DNA of 64,000 bases from Adiantum capillus-veneris (taxonomy: Eukaryota > Streptophyta > Polypodiopsida > Polypodiales > Pteridaceae), in contig CM043952.1 in assembly GCA_014529385.2 (NCBI GenBank), forward strand, positions 150,873,057-150,937,056, in the 5' to 3' direction. Shown here piece after piece: positions 10,733 to 21,012 of this stretch. The position numbers and the translations under genes are program-made. Every line of letters begins with the position of its first letter. The stretch's first letter is position 1. A model generated the notes under the pieces. The model saw only the letters and a program-made list of their open reading frames with translations, searched no databases and was not told the DNA's origin.

Positions 10733-11578
10733 TTAAGAGTAACTACCTATTGTATGCTCTTTTTCTGACCCCGAATCTTCTAAGGTAGCTGAGTGTTCAT
10801 CTAACTCATCAGTTGCAATGTCATAGAGGTCCGAAAAGACTTGTTGATCTTTCATCAAGTCCTTGGGTTTCTCATCTTTGTTTTCAATGTTGAGGACTGA
10901 CATCATTTGGATGGGAATTATGGCATAGCCATCCTCATTGCAAAATTGAGTAGGCATAGATGTATTCACACATACATCCATTGTCGCTGAAATTTGAGTC
11001 CACTTGAATGGTTCGAATAAATGATCTGGAAAGGGTTCAGGTATGTAGGCTTCGTCTGTACAATCCCTTTCTAGGATACAATCCTCTCGTCTTAAACTTC
11101 CATTTTTTGAAGCTTTGCACATCCAAATAGGAGTGTCTTTGTTTAACCAGGATGGGAGTTTAGTTTCAGCCGAAGAGACTGAATCAAACTCTTGGATGGG
11201 TGTTTTCAAGATATCTCTATAAGTGTGGTCTTTTACATTGACTCTTGTTATAGATCCTACCTGCTTCAAGTACAAATAGTTGTTTTCCCAATCTTGGATA
11301 AGCTGTACCTGTCGCATGAAAGGTCTTCCCAATATGATTTCATAGTTGAACTTTTTCCCAAAGTCTACTATGGCAAAAGTGTGTTGATATTCAATTTCAT
11401 AGGAATTGACTATCACTTTTTCAAGTAGCCCTAGTGGTCTCTCAATGTGTCCGTCAGCCAACTGCAGTTTCATTCGCGTTTGTCTAATGGCTGGTTGTCC
11501 TCAGAATTCCCATACTGCTTTAGTGGCTATGGCTATGCCAGCTCCACTATCCAGTATTTCCATGGTTTCAATGTCATC
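10733..11578 (-). pseudogene. gag-pol aspartic protease of element A and linker to RT
   Basis: The active site reads ILDSGAGIAIATKAVWEF near 11555-11500, so D-S-G in place of the usual D-T-G. It is followed after a stop by LADGHIERPLG and the late signature IILGRPFMRQVQLIQDWE (11473 onward). The retropepsin cuts the Gag-Pol polyprotein. The remaining 170 codons are the linker seen in this lineage (EPFKWTQISATMDVC) and have a recognisable relative in element D at 52859-53470. Confidence 0.75.
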
Positions 11579-12340
11579 TTATTTCACTGAGAGGGTGGTG
11601 TTTCCTTCTTCCCCTTCATAATATTCTCCGACCTTGTTCATAGGAACAGATCGAATCTCTTTGTTTTCCATTTCATTTTTCAATTTTTCCAAATTCTTAT
11701 AGATTAACCCTGTTATCCCCACCTTCTCTAGGGTTAACTGTAATTCGTTCCATAAGTATGGCCTGAGTTTCAACAATTCTCCCAAAGTAAGAGTACATTG
11801 GATAGGTGTAGACATGATTGAATGAATGTTGACTACTTCTAGGGTCTGTTTGGATCTTTTTACATGAGTGGTCTTGCAAACAATGGATTCATCCTCGTTA
11901 TCTCCCAAGTAAGAAGGTAATATTTTTTATGTCAATGGTTTAGATATTCTTGAAGCTTCCGATCCGCAATCCTCGTACAAGGATTGTAAATCCATGTTCA
12001 TATCATATGGTAGGTTATCCAACCAGACTTCCTCTATAGGAGCCGACTTTAAAGTTAGTCTCCCATCATTGATCTCTCTCAACTTTTCCCATAAGTGTCC
12101 GGGCCAATCTTCCTCTACGAATGGAATTCCGTCTAAGGCATCTTCGTTTTCCGGCACTATAAGCTCTGGTTCATTTGTTTCAAGGTGGGGTTCTTCCACC
12201 ACATCGGATTTCGCTTTCGTTTCTTCTATCGCAAGCTCTTCAAGGTTTGCAATACTTTCAAGCTTGGGTTTTTGTTTATCTAGCATTTCTTGCATGATTC
12301 TCACCAAGTTTTGATAAGCCTTCAGCTTTGCTGCTTCCAT
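11579..12340 (-). pseudogene. gag-protease linker region of element A
   Basis: Two open pieces (12340-11927 and 11908-11579) are separated by a stop. They are acidic and have no enzyme motif. The second contains VPMNKVGEYYEGEEG, which corresponds to IPVDKLGQYFEGDES in element D just before its protease, so the segment is a genuine part of the polyprotein in this lineage. The role is probably structural or linker. Confidence 0.6.
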
Positions 12341-13056
12341 GTCTGGAGATGGATAGTTTTTCCATTTGTTTCCATGTTTTGGCCTGCTTTAAGTCCTACT
12401 TGGTAGGCTTCCAAGGCAGCATTAATAGGCTCAAAAATTTTATCAACCAGAATGGATCCTCCAGATTTCACGATTGTTTTCTTGAATTCATTGCCCGTTT
12501 CTTTCAACTTGTCCTGAGCTAGCATTTTTGCTTTCTCTTCGTTTTCAACCCGTTGTTTTTGTTTTCTCATCTCATATCTTTTGCTTCTTCTCCTTTTGAT
12601 TCTTTGAGAAGAAACTTTCGTGTTCTTCGAATCATCAGAGGAATCGTGTTTCTTTTTATTTACCTGGGCTCTAGTGATTACCTTGATTGGAACAATCGGT
12701 TCGCTCTCTGATGAGCTACTAGGCATCACTTGGACTACATTTACAACAGTTTTTTCCTTGTTCAAAGGATTCTTAGGACAATCTTCCAGAAAGTGTTCTC
12801 CCTTTTTGCAACATTGTATGCAATAGGCTTCAATTGGTTTGAGGATTTTGTCAGGCTCTGGACATTCGTTCTTCCAATGGTCTTCAGTACCACATTTATG
12901 ACAGTTTTCTGTTCTAGGCTTCATCATGGGTCTTCCCATGGGAGGTCTGACACCTTGATTAACTACATAATACATTGTTGCAAGCTGTGGTGGAGCATAA
13001 GTCATGGTGTCTTCCGTTGGTGGTGGATGTGGACTATACCAATCTCCTTCTACCAT
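12322..13056 (-). pseudogene. Nucleocapsid-like zinc knuckles of element A
   Basis: The open piece of 244 codons has a CCHC knuckle, CHKCGTEDHWKNECP, at about residues 55-69. A second related knuckle follows, CIQCCKKGEHFLEDCP, with one residue more than the canonical spacing. Such knuckles bind the element RNA during packaging. The rest is a Lys/Ser-rich basic region (RIKRRRSKRYEMRKQKQ). The end overlaps the next piece by 19 bases in another frame, marking a frameshift. Confidence 0.75.
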
Positions 13057-13080
13057 TACTGTAGATGGACTAGGCTCTGC

Positions 13081-14202
13081 CTAGGGTGTAACAGGCACTA
13101 ATGCTTGTTCATCTTTGACTCCATCCAAGTGCATGTACTTTACAGGCACTGCATTATTTCCTGGATACGGAAGTTGTTGTCTCAACACAGGTTGAGGTCT
13201 TTTTATACCCATTGGTGGTCTTTGAGCTTGGGCCAGCACAAGTGGGAACGGCTGTTGCGGCACCACTCTCAGCCATAGAAGATATGCTAAAAAGGATGAA
13301 CGACATAATGAACAATATGCAAAAAGCACCTATGAGAGGACCAGGACGAGGGATACCTCCACAGGGACAACCTCTTCATTGAAGATCTCACAATTTTCTC
13401 CTAGGTCAATCGCATCAGACACACACGCTTCTAGGGTTGTATGATTTTTACTATAGAGTATAGCATGAAGTTCTTTATTTAGCAATCCCTCCAGAAACAA
13501 GGGTACCAGTCGTTCTTTTGCAGGTATCTCCATCTCTGGGCATCTGGCAATGTATTGTTTCATTCGAGTTACACAATCCCTAACAGACTCACCATGTTTC
13601 TGTTTAAAGCTGTAGATTTGAGCTATCGTATTGTGTTTAATCCCCGTTTTGGAACACGCAGCTACAAATCCTTGAGCTAATGTGTTCAAGTCCATGATTG
13701 ACCTTGGTGGAATGTTTTGAAACCATGTCAAAGCTTTTCCTTCTAATGTCATTTCCAACCCCTTGAATTGAGTATGGAAATCGAATATACGCTCTGCTCT
13801 TAGCACTTGCTTAGAGCTTGCTAAGTGGTCATACGGATCCCCTGATCCATTGTATTTTTTGACCCATTTCTGAAAATCAGCTGGTCTGACTCGTCTATTT
13901 GGTTCAACTCCAGGTCTTCTGGGAGTTGGTCATGTTCCAAGTCCTTGAAACCAGTCTGTTAGAAATAGTGACTCATGTAGCCCTGGACTGGCCTTAGTGT
14001 CATCACCCGATTTTCTACATGATGAGGTGGTTTCTCGTTTTTTCACATTACTCTCAGATGATCTCTCACGATGTTCGTCTCTTTGAGTGGTTTCTGGTCC
14101 TTGACCCAATATCCAATCCCATATAGACTACCCCTGGTATTTGGTTTGTTCTACCTCCTCAGGAGTCATCATAATGAAGTTGTTGTTATAACAATCCCTA
14201 AA
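13081..14202 (-). pseudogene. gag (capsid-like) of element A
   Basis: The Retrotrans_gag-type core is in 13806-13330: LEGKALTWFQNIPPRSI, FKQKHGESVRDCVTRMKQY and LFLEGLLNKEL are the usual helical signatures. Upstream in the same direction (14202-13807) is DFQKWVKKYNGSGDPYDHL, broken by stops. 13329-13081 is a Pro/Gln-rich tail leading to the zinc knuckles. The protein would form the virus-like particle core. The region is broken by at least one stop upstream of the core and a frameshift near 13380. Confidence 0.8.
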
Positions 14203-14795
14203 CTAGTAAGTTGGTAGATCTGCAGATCTCTTATCTTTGATCTTGAAGATATAGATGATCTTCATGGCCGTTAATTTTCCTGGTCTGGCATGAGAAGTCC
14301 ACAACAGATCTTTTACGTTTCTATATTCCCAACAATAGACTCCGATCCTAGGATTATCCGTACTAAGCCGTTTCAAAGGCTTCAAATCTACTTGATCGTA
14401 TCCTTCAAATTCTAAAGTTGGTGGTCCTTCTTTTGCTGACATATCTGGGATTATGGTGCTTACTTCTAAACCCCATTTGTCTACCACATTAGGACTTTCG
14501 ACTTGTACATATTGAGTTCCTTTTCGATCCATGTACATTTTCCTTGTTTGATTGCCCTAACCTCTTCTTTGAACTCAATACCATGGCAATCAATGTGAAT
14601 AGCATACTCCTCGTTAGGGTCCAAGTAAACCTGGGCTCCATGACGGTTAGTCTTGTAAAAAGAGAGTATATGCTTATAGCGCATTGTTGTTCCGGTTTTT
14701 GAGTCAGTCGAGTAAGAAGACATTTCGGATGTTGAATCTGAAAAAGTATCTGAGACTTCTTCAGGAATTGTGTGCAAGGAATTGCCTTGATTCAC
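14203..14795 (-). pseudogene. Additional ORF upstream of gag in element A
   Basis: Two overlapping open pieces (14795-14481 and 14538-14203) join by a frameshift near 14510. They encode about 190 residues with text such as HILSFYKTNRHGAQVYLD and GYDQVDLKPLKRLSTDN, and no resemblance to capsid or zinc knuckle. An extra ORF before gag is known in the Ogre/Tat group, which fits this element, but I cannot match the sequence to a family. The true N-terminus may have been lost or lie beyond the nested element B. Confidence 0.45.
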
Positions 14796-15550
14796 GCTTT
14801 TTCGATAGATACTCTACTGGAGGTTTCTCTGAGTATGTCCTGATTTCCTAGTACACGACCAGATCTAAGGTTCATATAGAATTTGTAAGGTCTCTGACCC
14901 TGACCAAAAAAGAGCACCATTGTACCATGAAATGAATATAATGGAAAAAGTTACTATTTTTAGCAGTTTTCCAAATTTCGTCAGTACCATGATGTTTAGA
15001 ATGTTTTAAAGCTTCGAAATGTGAATTAAAATAATTTTTGTAAAAAAAATCCAAAAATAATAAGTTTTTGGTCACCCGAACCGTCCAGTTTTGACCGTCT
15101 CAAAAAACTGCACCCATACCCCGAATTTGAAAAAATGCATTTTCAGACCTCGGGGGCTGCTAAATATGGAGGTACTCAGACCAGTACGCCTTAGTTAGAG
15201 CTTAGTATAGCAATTTACGGCATTAAATTCCGACTTGTATGGGTCGTTTTAGCCTAAAACTAATTTTTCCTAAAGTTGTGCGGGGAGGCGCCGGGGTTCG
15301 AGGCTCTGTGGGAACAGGTCCCAGACCACTCAGAGCCTCCTTTTAGCAGCTAGGGGGCGCCCTCTTGTCTTGTGGAAGTTGTGCGAGAGTTTCCAAGCTT
15401 GAGAGTGAGTGTGAGAGCCAGTTAGACTATCTAACTAGAAACTTGGTAGGCAGGAAACTAGACTTGCCATGCATGATGTGAGAGCTCACTCAGATGCAAA
15501 TAGCAAGGCTGGTCGATTTTTAGCTTGGAGGAGCCTATTTAAGAGTGTGC

Positions 15551-15603
15551 TCACACACACACACACACATGCTCACAGACACACCCAGTACACACACACA
15601 CAC
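15551..15603. repeat. CA microsatellite in the 5' LTR of element B
   Basis: Interrupted CA repeats lie inside a segment that the 3' LTR lacks (the 3' copy joins at a short caca/cac homology). Confidence 0.8.
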
Positions 15604-16050
15604 CTTGGGGAGGTGTTGCCGGCACACAATTTTTGGAGGAGAAGCAAAGGAGGAAAGTGCTGTCGGATTCTCGTCTTGAGAACTCATTTGGATCAGAAAA
15701 TCGAGAGGATTTCAGCCCCTAATCACGGTAATCATGATTTAATTCATGATCTTCTGTAATCCTCTTCATCATTCTCTTAACTCCCCATCTACTATGCTTA
15801 ATCCTAGCTATAATTCCCAATAGCTGCTCTCTAATTCTCCATATCTATATTCCATTACATAATCATCATCCAATAGTTAAATATACAGCCATTAATTACT
15901 CCTAATCATAGATTAATGTATGATTAGAAGAGAATTCTCTCTCTAGGCAACGTAGTAATTAATTGTTAAGCCGGTAATGATGTAGATTTGATGAAATTCA
16001 TTCTGTTACCACACAATAACTAAGTCAGATTCAATTTTCTCATAGATTAA

Positions 16051-17371
16051 CACTAGGTTGGTAATGGGACACTTTTATGTCCTGTTAAGTGACCATTTTC
16101 CTTGAATTATATCAAGAGTTTCAAAATGGATTTTGAGGTTCTATCTATCTAGAAAGTTGTCTCATGAGCTGAAAAAAACTTGACATTTTTTTGGAATATC
16201 AATTCCATCTTTAACCTTGTTCTTGCACAACATTTCACAACCTAAACTGTGTGAAAAAACGGGTCCTGTTTTTGGCTTTTTTCAACTTTTTGCAACTATA
16301 CCACTCAAGAATTCATGTTTGTGAGGTCTATAATGCTAGAGAACTATCTTTAGTAGTCCTCAACATGTCTTGATGCTTCTAGGGATAAATAAATGTTAAA
16401 GTTGTAAGTTATGACCAAATTACAAAAATTATCAAATCCTGTTTTTTAGCCAATTTTAGCTCTTCTATGATTTTTTTGGTGGCCTTCATGATATCCAAAT
16501 GCAGTTTTGATTTTCTATGTCGCATATTGTAACATAAAGCTAATATTCCCTGAGTTTTGGGGCACCTAATACCCTATTTTGCATAGTACACAACGATGGT
16601 TGATTTTTTCAATTATAGAAGAAAACGAAACATTCTAGTATATCAAGTATAGCTTTTTCAATATTTCTAGTTTCTTGTGACAACTATATGCATTTTGTAG
16701 GTAGTAACCATATCTAGTCATAAGGATCAAATTTGGCTAGATATGGAATAGTTTCTATGGGATTCTACAACTCATAATGTTGAACCCAGTTTTTTCATGT
16801 TTGCTGTATTTAGCACTTCATCTTTGTCCCCAAGATTCCCCTTGGTAAGAGATGTATTATTATTTTGACATGCTCCATGTTTCCTTATGAACCTAAAGGA
16901 CAACAGGGAACTAAGAAAACATGCATATATTATTTGTATTGAGCGTGGCTATAGAAACTTTGATGATAGGTTTGCAGATTGGTAAAAATTCAACTTTTTT
17001 GTACCTATTTCTTTTGGCAAAACAAAAAATAGTGAGTGAGAAGCACTCATATGTGCTGATCACCAACCCATTGAAGTTAACTAGGGAATTTATCTCAAGT
17101 CCTACAAAAATCCCTAATCTTATTTTTATGCAACAAAACATAAGAAATGACTATTTTGATGAAAATGTACTGGTCCATCAACTTTGGAGGCTTGGTGTGA
17201 CCAAAAGATGAGAAATTTTACAAGTTTCTTATTTTTTCCATGTGTAGTAGGCCTTGAACTATAAACTCATGAAAGGATTTTACAAAATGAGTGGATCTAC
17301 TATGGTTTTGGAGGTTTTTTTCAAAACCCTGAAAGCACACTTTTATGTCCTGTTAGGTTACCAACCTAGTG
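16051..17371. mobile_element. Non-autonomous inverted-repeat DNA transposon in the 5' LTR of element B
   Basis: The 3' LTR reads without a break (cattaagatg) where the 5' LTR carries 1,321 bp. The insert begins CACTAGGTTGGTAA and ends with its exact inverse. It is flanked by TTAA on both sides, so the target duplication is TTAA, or TA if the ends are taken one or two bases further out. An 18-bp direct repeat, CACTTTTATGTCCTGTTA, lies inside both ends (near 16070 and 17337). No transposase ORF is present. The CACTA start suggests that superfamily, but its usual 3-bp duplication does not fit. Confidence 0.8.
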
Positions 17372-17750
17372 TTAAGATGTGATTAAGGTAAAATTAATCT
17401 ATCATTAAGCCACTAAGAAGAGAATTTTCTCTCACCTATGCATGCGGTAATTCTGCATCTTTCTAATTGCATTAGGAAAGTGATTGAGCTTGCTTAATTA
17501 ATCTCTCTTGTAATTTGATTAGTAAAATTCTGAAATTCTTAATCATCTAAGCCAAGTGATTAACGTTAGAGCCGGTTCCCATAGGACAAGTAAAGTATTA
17601 TCCATAAAATTACTATGTCTCGAAGGAAAAATCTAACCCTCTTGTATAAGGGGGATTGTTCAATGATTCTAATCTATCATTTGGATTGTTATGATGCTCT
17701 CAGACATTAGCTCTTTCTCCAAGTTTATCATTTAAAGTAGTGAGTATAAA

Positions 17751-17891
17751 ATGGCCCCGGTTAAGAGAACTCGCTTCGGTGGTGCCCATGACCGCGAGGC
17801 GGGAACGAGCAATGTGAATGGAAAAGGAAAAGCTCCCATGGACGAACAAGCACCGGCCATCTCACGGGCCATTGACGAAGAAATGGAAGAG
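17751..17891 (+). CDS. Probable first gag exon of element B, located inside the LTR
   Basis: ATG at 17751 opens 47 codons that begin MAPVKRTRFGG and end EEMEE exactly at a good splice donor (AAGAG|GTAGGT). The gag frame further on is open only from 20552, directly after an acceptor-like CATGTAG, and has no ATG before 20663. Joining the two would keep phase 0. The same ATG and 30 or so codons exist in the 3' LTR (26228), where the exon is cut off. The inference is that gag is translated from a spliced RNA whose intron contains the end of the LTR and the primer site. Alternatively, the segment is a captured exon. Confidence 0.45.
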
Positions 17892-18210
17892 GTAGGTCAC
17901 AATTTTATTCAAGTTGTTTAATTTAACATTACACACGTTTAGCTAGGAAAGAACATATCCCCAAACATGTTGGAGAAATCCGACGGAAACCTCGACATTT
18001 GAATTCAATTGTATATTAAAGTCTAAAGTAGGAAAGAATGGTTGATGGGTATACTGTTTGCAATAGGAAAGAATGTCTGCTAGGGAAAATTTAGCTCGAC
18101 ATGTTCATTCTATTTCCAATGTTGAATTAGTCCTGATCCCCCTATTGATCACAGTGGGCGGCTCTCGACAATTTCGCAGTAGCTAGAGTTACTAGCTTAG
18201 GGCCTTTACC

Positions 18211-18300
18211 CACGACTTGCTTTCTATGTGGTGGGAACCCACGTCTTGATTTCTATGCAGTGGGAATGTCCATGTCGTGCTTTCTATGCGGTGGACATAC
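18211..18300. repeat. Three-copy 30-bp tandem repeat
   Basis: Three diverged units share the core ttctatg[t/c][a/g]gtgg (near 18222, 18251 and 18281). The repeat lies in the part of the 5' LTR of element B that is missing from the 3' LTR. Confidence 0.65.
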
Positions 18301-18348
18301 CTAGTTGTATGGGCAGCTAGGCGACAACGGGAGGAGTAAACTCTCGCT

Positions 18349-18365
18349 GGAGGGGGGATGTGTTG
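18349..18365 (+). other. Polypurine-tract and LTR-start-like junction inside the 5' LTR of element B
   Basis: The text GGAGGGGGGATG followed by TGTTGG looks exactly like the polypurine tract and first bases of a 3' LTR, yet it lies inside the longer LTR. It suggests the LTR is a fusion of two elements' ends, with 18360-19722 once an LTR in its own right. Confidence 0.4.
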
Positions 18366-18826
18366 GTATACTTGCAATGCCCACCTCTCTAAGTTTTGCT
18401 ACCACAATATATGTTGCACAGTTTGTAAGGCCCCCATATGAGGAGAAGCCAATGGTGCACATATATTTGGTGGATTCCAGCTATGCACGCTGATGAGATC
18501 TCTATTTGTGATGGTGGGTTTTATGGAGCAAATTCAGGGGCAACTTTGGGGGCCTCGAGGGCGGAAGCCCCCGAGACTTTTTTTTCCTTTGTCGGAATAT
18601 TCCTTTTCGCCGGAATATCTTGGTCGGAAGACAATCGAAAAATGGCCGTCCGGTGGTCCATGGTCTTTGGTCGGTGGTCGACGGCCGGTGGTCTTTGGCC
18701 GGTGGCCGATTTCTAGGAGGACTTGTCTACCCAAAAGCGGCTACACATGGGCACATGGGAGAGTCCTACTTGGACTTGGCTATCTAAGGGCGGCTACACA
18801 TGGGCGTTTAAAGGCTCCCTTACAAC

Positions 18827-18833
18827 TATATAA
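18827..18833 (+). promoter_or_regulatory. TATA box candidate in the 5' LTR of element B
   Basis: TATATAAGG lies about 890 bp before the LTR end, in a segment the 3' LTR has lost. No expression evidence can be seen from sequence. Confidence 0.4.
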
Positions 18834-19724
18834 GGAGGCCTTTTCATGAGTATTTTGGTAGAATGGTGTGCACACTTGACGTACACAGCACATCCTTGTG
18901 TAAGGATTATTAGTCCCTTGTATTCACTTGCTCTAGTTGTCTAAATCTCCATCTAAGCTCTACCTTGAGAGTGCATGGGTGGATGACGCCATCAATTTGT
19001 ATAGTGTGCTAATCTAAAGTTTTTGATTTGCCACTAATCTACTTTGCATCATGTCTCTCTCTACTCTCCTTGCTACTAGATCCTTATTGTATTTTGCATT
19101 TCTTACACGATGTTGTATCTCTAGAACATTGGAATTTTAATGAATAAGTTTGAGTAGAATTTTTACTAAAGTTTCTGTCTTGGTGCTGCTTTGCAATACT
19201 GGTTGAAGGGCTGTCTTAACGAACCTTGTGAATCGGAATCTAATCAAGGAACATTTATGTTGAACAACCATTGTGGTAGTAATTAGGACACACAAGGAAG
19301 TGTGAGTGTGGGGGTGGAAAGTGGGGGCTTGGCTCAGGTTGCCAATGCCTATGAGAAGGGTGGTCCCGATTGGTCGGGAACTCTCTATCCCCATAGTGTT
19401 TAAATCGACACTAGTAATACTCATTGCCCCTTGAGCGGCGAAGTCTCAAGTGTACGTGCCTCTGAAACATGGGGAAAAAGGCACTCGGGATTTCTCTCCT
19501 CTTGGAAGGTGGGTCTTAGGATCGCTAGATAGGTTAAGTACGCTTTCCCTGCGAGGTGGAGCTAGATCTCATTGCTGTAGGCTTGAACTCAGCTCACTTT
19601 GTGATGAGAGATTGTCCGCTAGTTGAACCCTGAACCACTTTGTTTGCTTCCGCTATAGATCTAGTGGCCACCAGGTTTACCATGAGATCCGCCGTTTGAT
19701 ACGGCGGGGTGGGGACCTCACACC

Positions 19725-19737
19725 TGGTATCAGATCC
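19725..19737 (+). other. Primer-binding site of element B (initiator Met type)
   Basis: TGGTATCAGATCC begins 2 bp after the LTR end. It matches the common plant initiator-Met primer site TGGTATCAGAGC apart from one base. It fixes 19722 as the LTR end. Confidence 0.85.
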
Positions 19738-20551
19738 AAGGTTAGGTTGAGAAATAAAGTCGTATTGTTTGAATATTTAAAAGGAACTAAAAGTATATAG
19801 GTAGCTGATCCGAACTCCTTGCATTGGTGTTGAAGGAAGACCCCGTGCTAGAATATCGGAAGTTTCAAGTGTTTGAGCTTATTTACAAGCAAGCTCGACG
19901 ATCCCCAGTTTACCAATTCAAGCGAGATGTCATGAGATACTGATGAAGGCTCATGCGCCACACTCCACTCGCATCGATAGAGGATGGGGACTTGATTGGA
20001 CACTTGCAGGAGGGGTTTACTACATCAACGCTCGGAAGCTAGGATGCCTGGCTACCAATTTGAAGAAGATACATTGGGGAGAAGAGTTGAGGGTGGTGGA
20101 GATATTCTACTTGCTGCCTACATGATTAGACCCTACTGTCTGTAACAACACCAATCAAACCCTCAACGAGTGGCTTTTGGAGAAGGTCACCAATGTAATC
20201 CCAGCAAACAGAGTTAGAACTAGTACCAAAAGAAGAGTCCCGGCTTAACACCATAGTTTATTATCCACTCAAGGATGAGTATAGAAATTACTTCATGAAC
20301 AAAGTAGAGTATCATGTGAACACAATCTCCTAGGCGTATCTTATACGCAATCCAAAAACAAAAGCCATGTAATAAAGTGAATTACCCTAAACCTTAATGG
20401 GTTTCGATTGTAATAAATTTTCATCAATAAAGTGCTTTTTGTCTCTAAATCTCTGTCGCTTGATAAAGTGGGATCTTGAATTTTATTTAAAGTCTCGTGT
20501 CCATTTTGAAATCCAAGTAATGGTATTAAGAATCTCGTATAATCCATGTAG

Positions 20552-21004
20552 GCACTGCCTGCTGCTCTCTACTCGGCAGCGCAAGAGAAGAAGCTCCTCC
20601 TCAAACAAGCCCAACCTCCACTCTTTAAGGGCGAGGGGGCAAATGCGGAGAGAGATGCGGAAGTGTGGATGGAAGCAATGGATGATTACTTTGAAGCTAC
20701 GGGAACCCAACCCGTGAATCAAACCATGCTTGCGATGTTCCGCTTGTCTGGTGGTGCCAATATATGGTGGAAGCAACATTGCAGGGACCTGGATATTAAG
20801 GTATCTTCCCAATCCTGGGAAGACATCAAAGTTGCAATAATGGGACGTTATTTACCACCCGCCTATAAAACCTTGAAGATGAACGAGTTCTTTTCACTTT
20901 GGCAGCTGACTTCATCTATCGAAGAGTGTTATGCAAAGTTTGTCACTCTTCGGAGATATGCTCCTAAGATGACTTTGGAACAAGAGGTAGTTGCCAAGGA
21001 CTAA
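20552..21004 (+). pseudogene. gag of element B
   Basis: The frame is open from 20552 after an in-frame TAG that doubles as a splice-acceptor-like site. The protein has the usual chromovirus gag order: LFKGEG and WMEAMDDYFEATG, then ANIWWKQHCRDL, SWEDIKVAIMGRYLP and SLWQLTSSIEECYAKFVTLRRYAP. This protein forms the particle core. A TAA at 21002-21004 cuts it before the zinc knuckle, which continues in the next open piece. Confidence 0.75.
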
Positions 21005-21012
21005 TCAACCCT

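Larger units (their letters stand above)
14884..19722 (+). repeat. 5' LTR of element B (composite, with insertions)
   Basis: It matches the 3' LTR from TGTAAGG onward, but it is 4.8 kb against 1.9 kb. The excess has three sources: a CA-repeat segment near 15490-15630, the inverted-repeat insert at 16051-17371, and 17838-19267, which is missing from the 3' copy across a CCAT microhomology. TATTTAAG near 15535 and TATATAA at 18827 are possible promoter boxes. The end CTCACA is 2 bp before the primer site. Confidence 0.75.

Noticed and set aside
18493..18849. 118-codon open frame within the 5' LTR of element B
   Set aside because: Overlaps the promoter-like segment, has no recognisable text and is open in two other frames as well.
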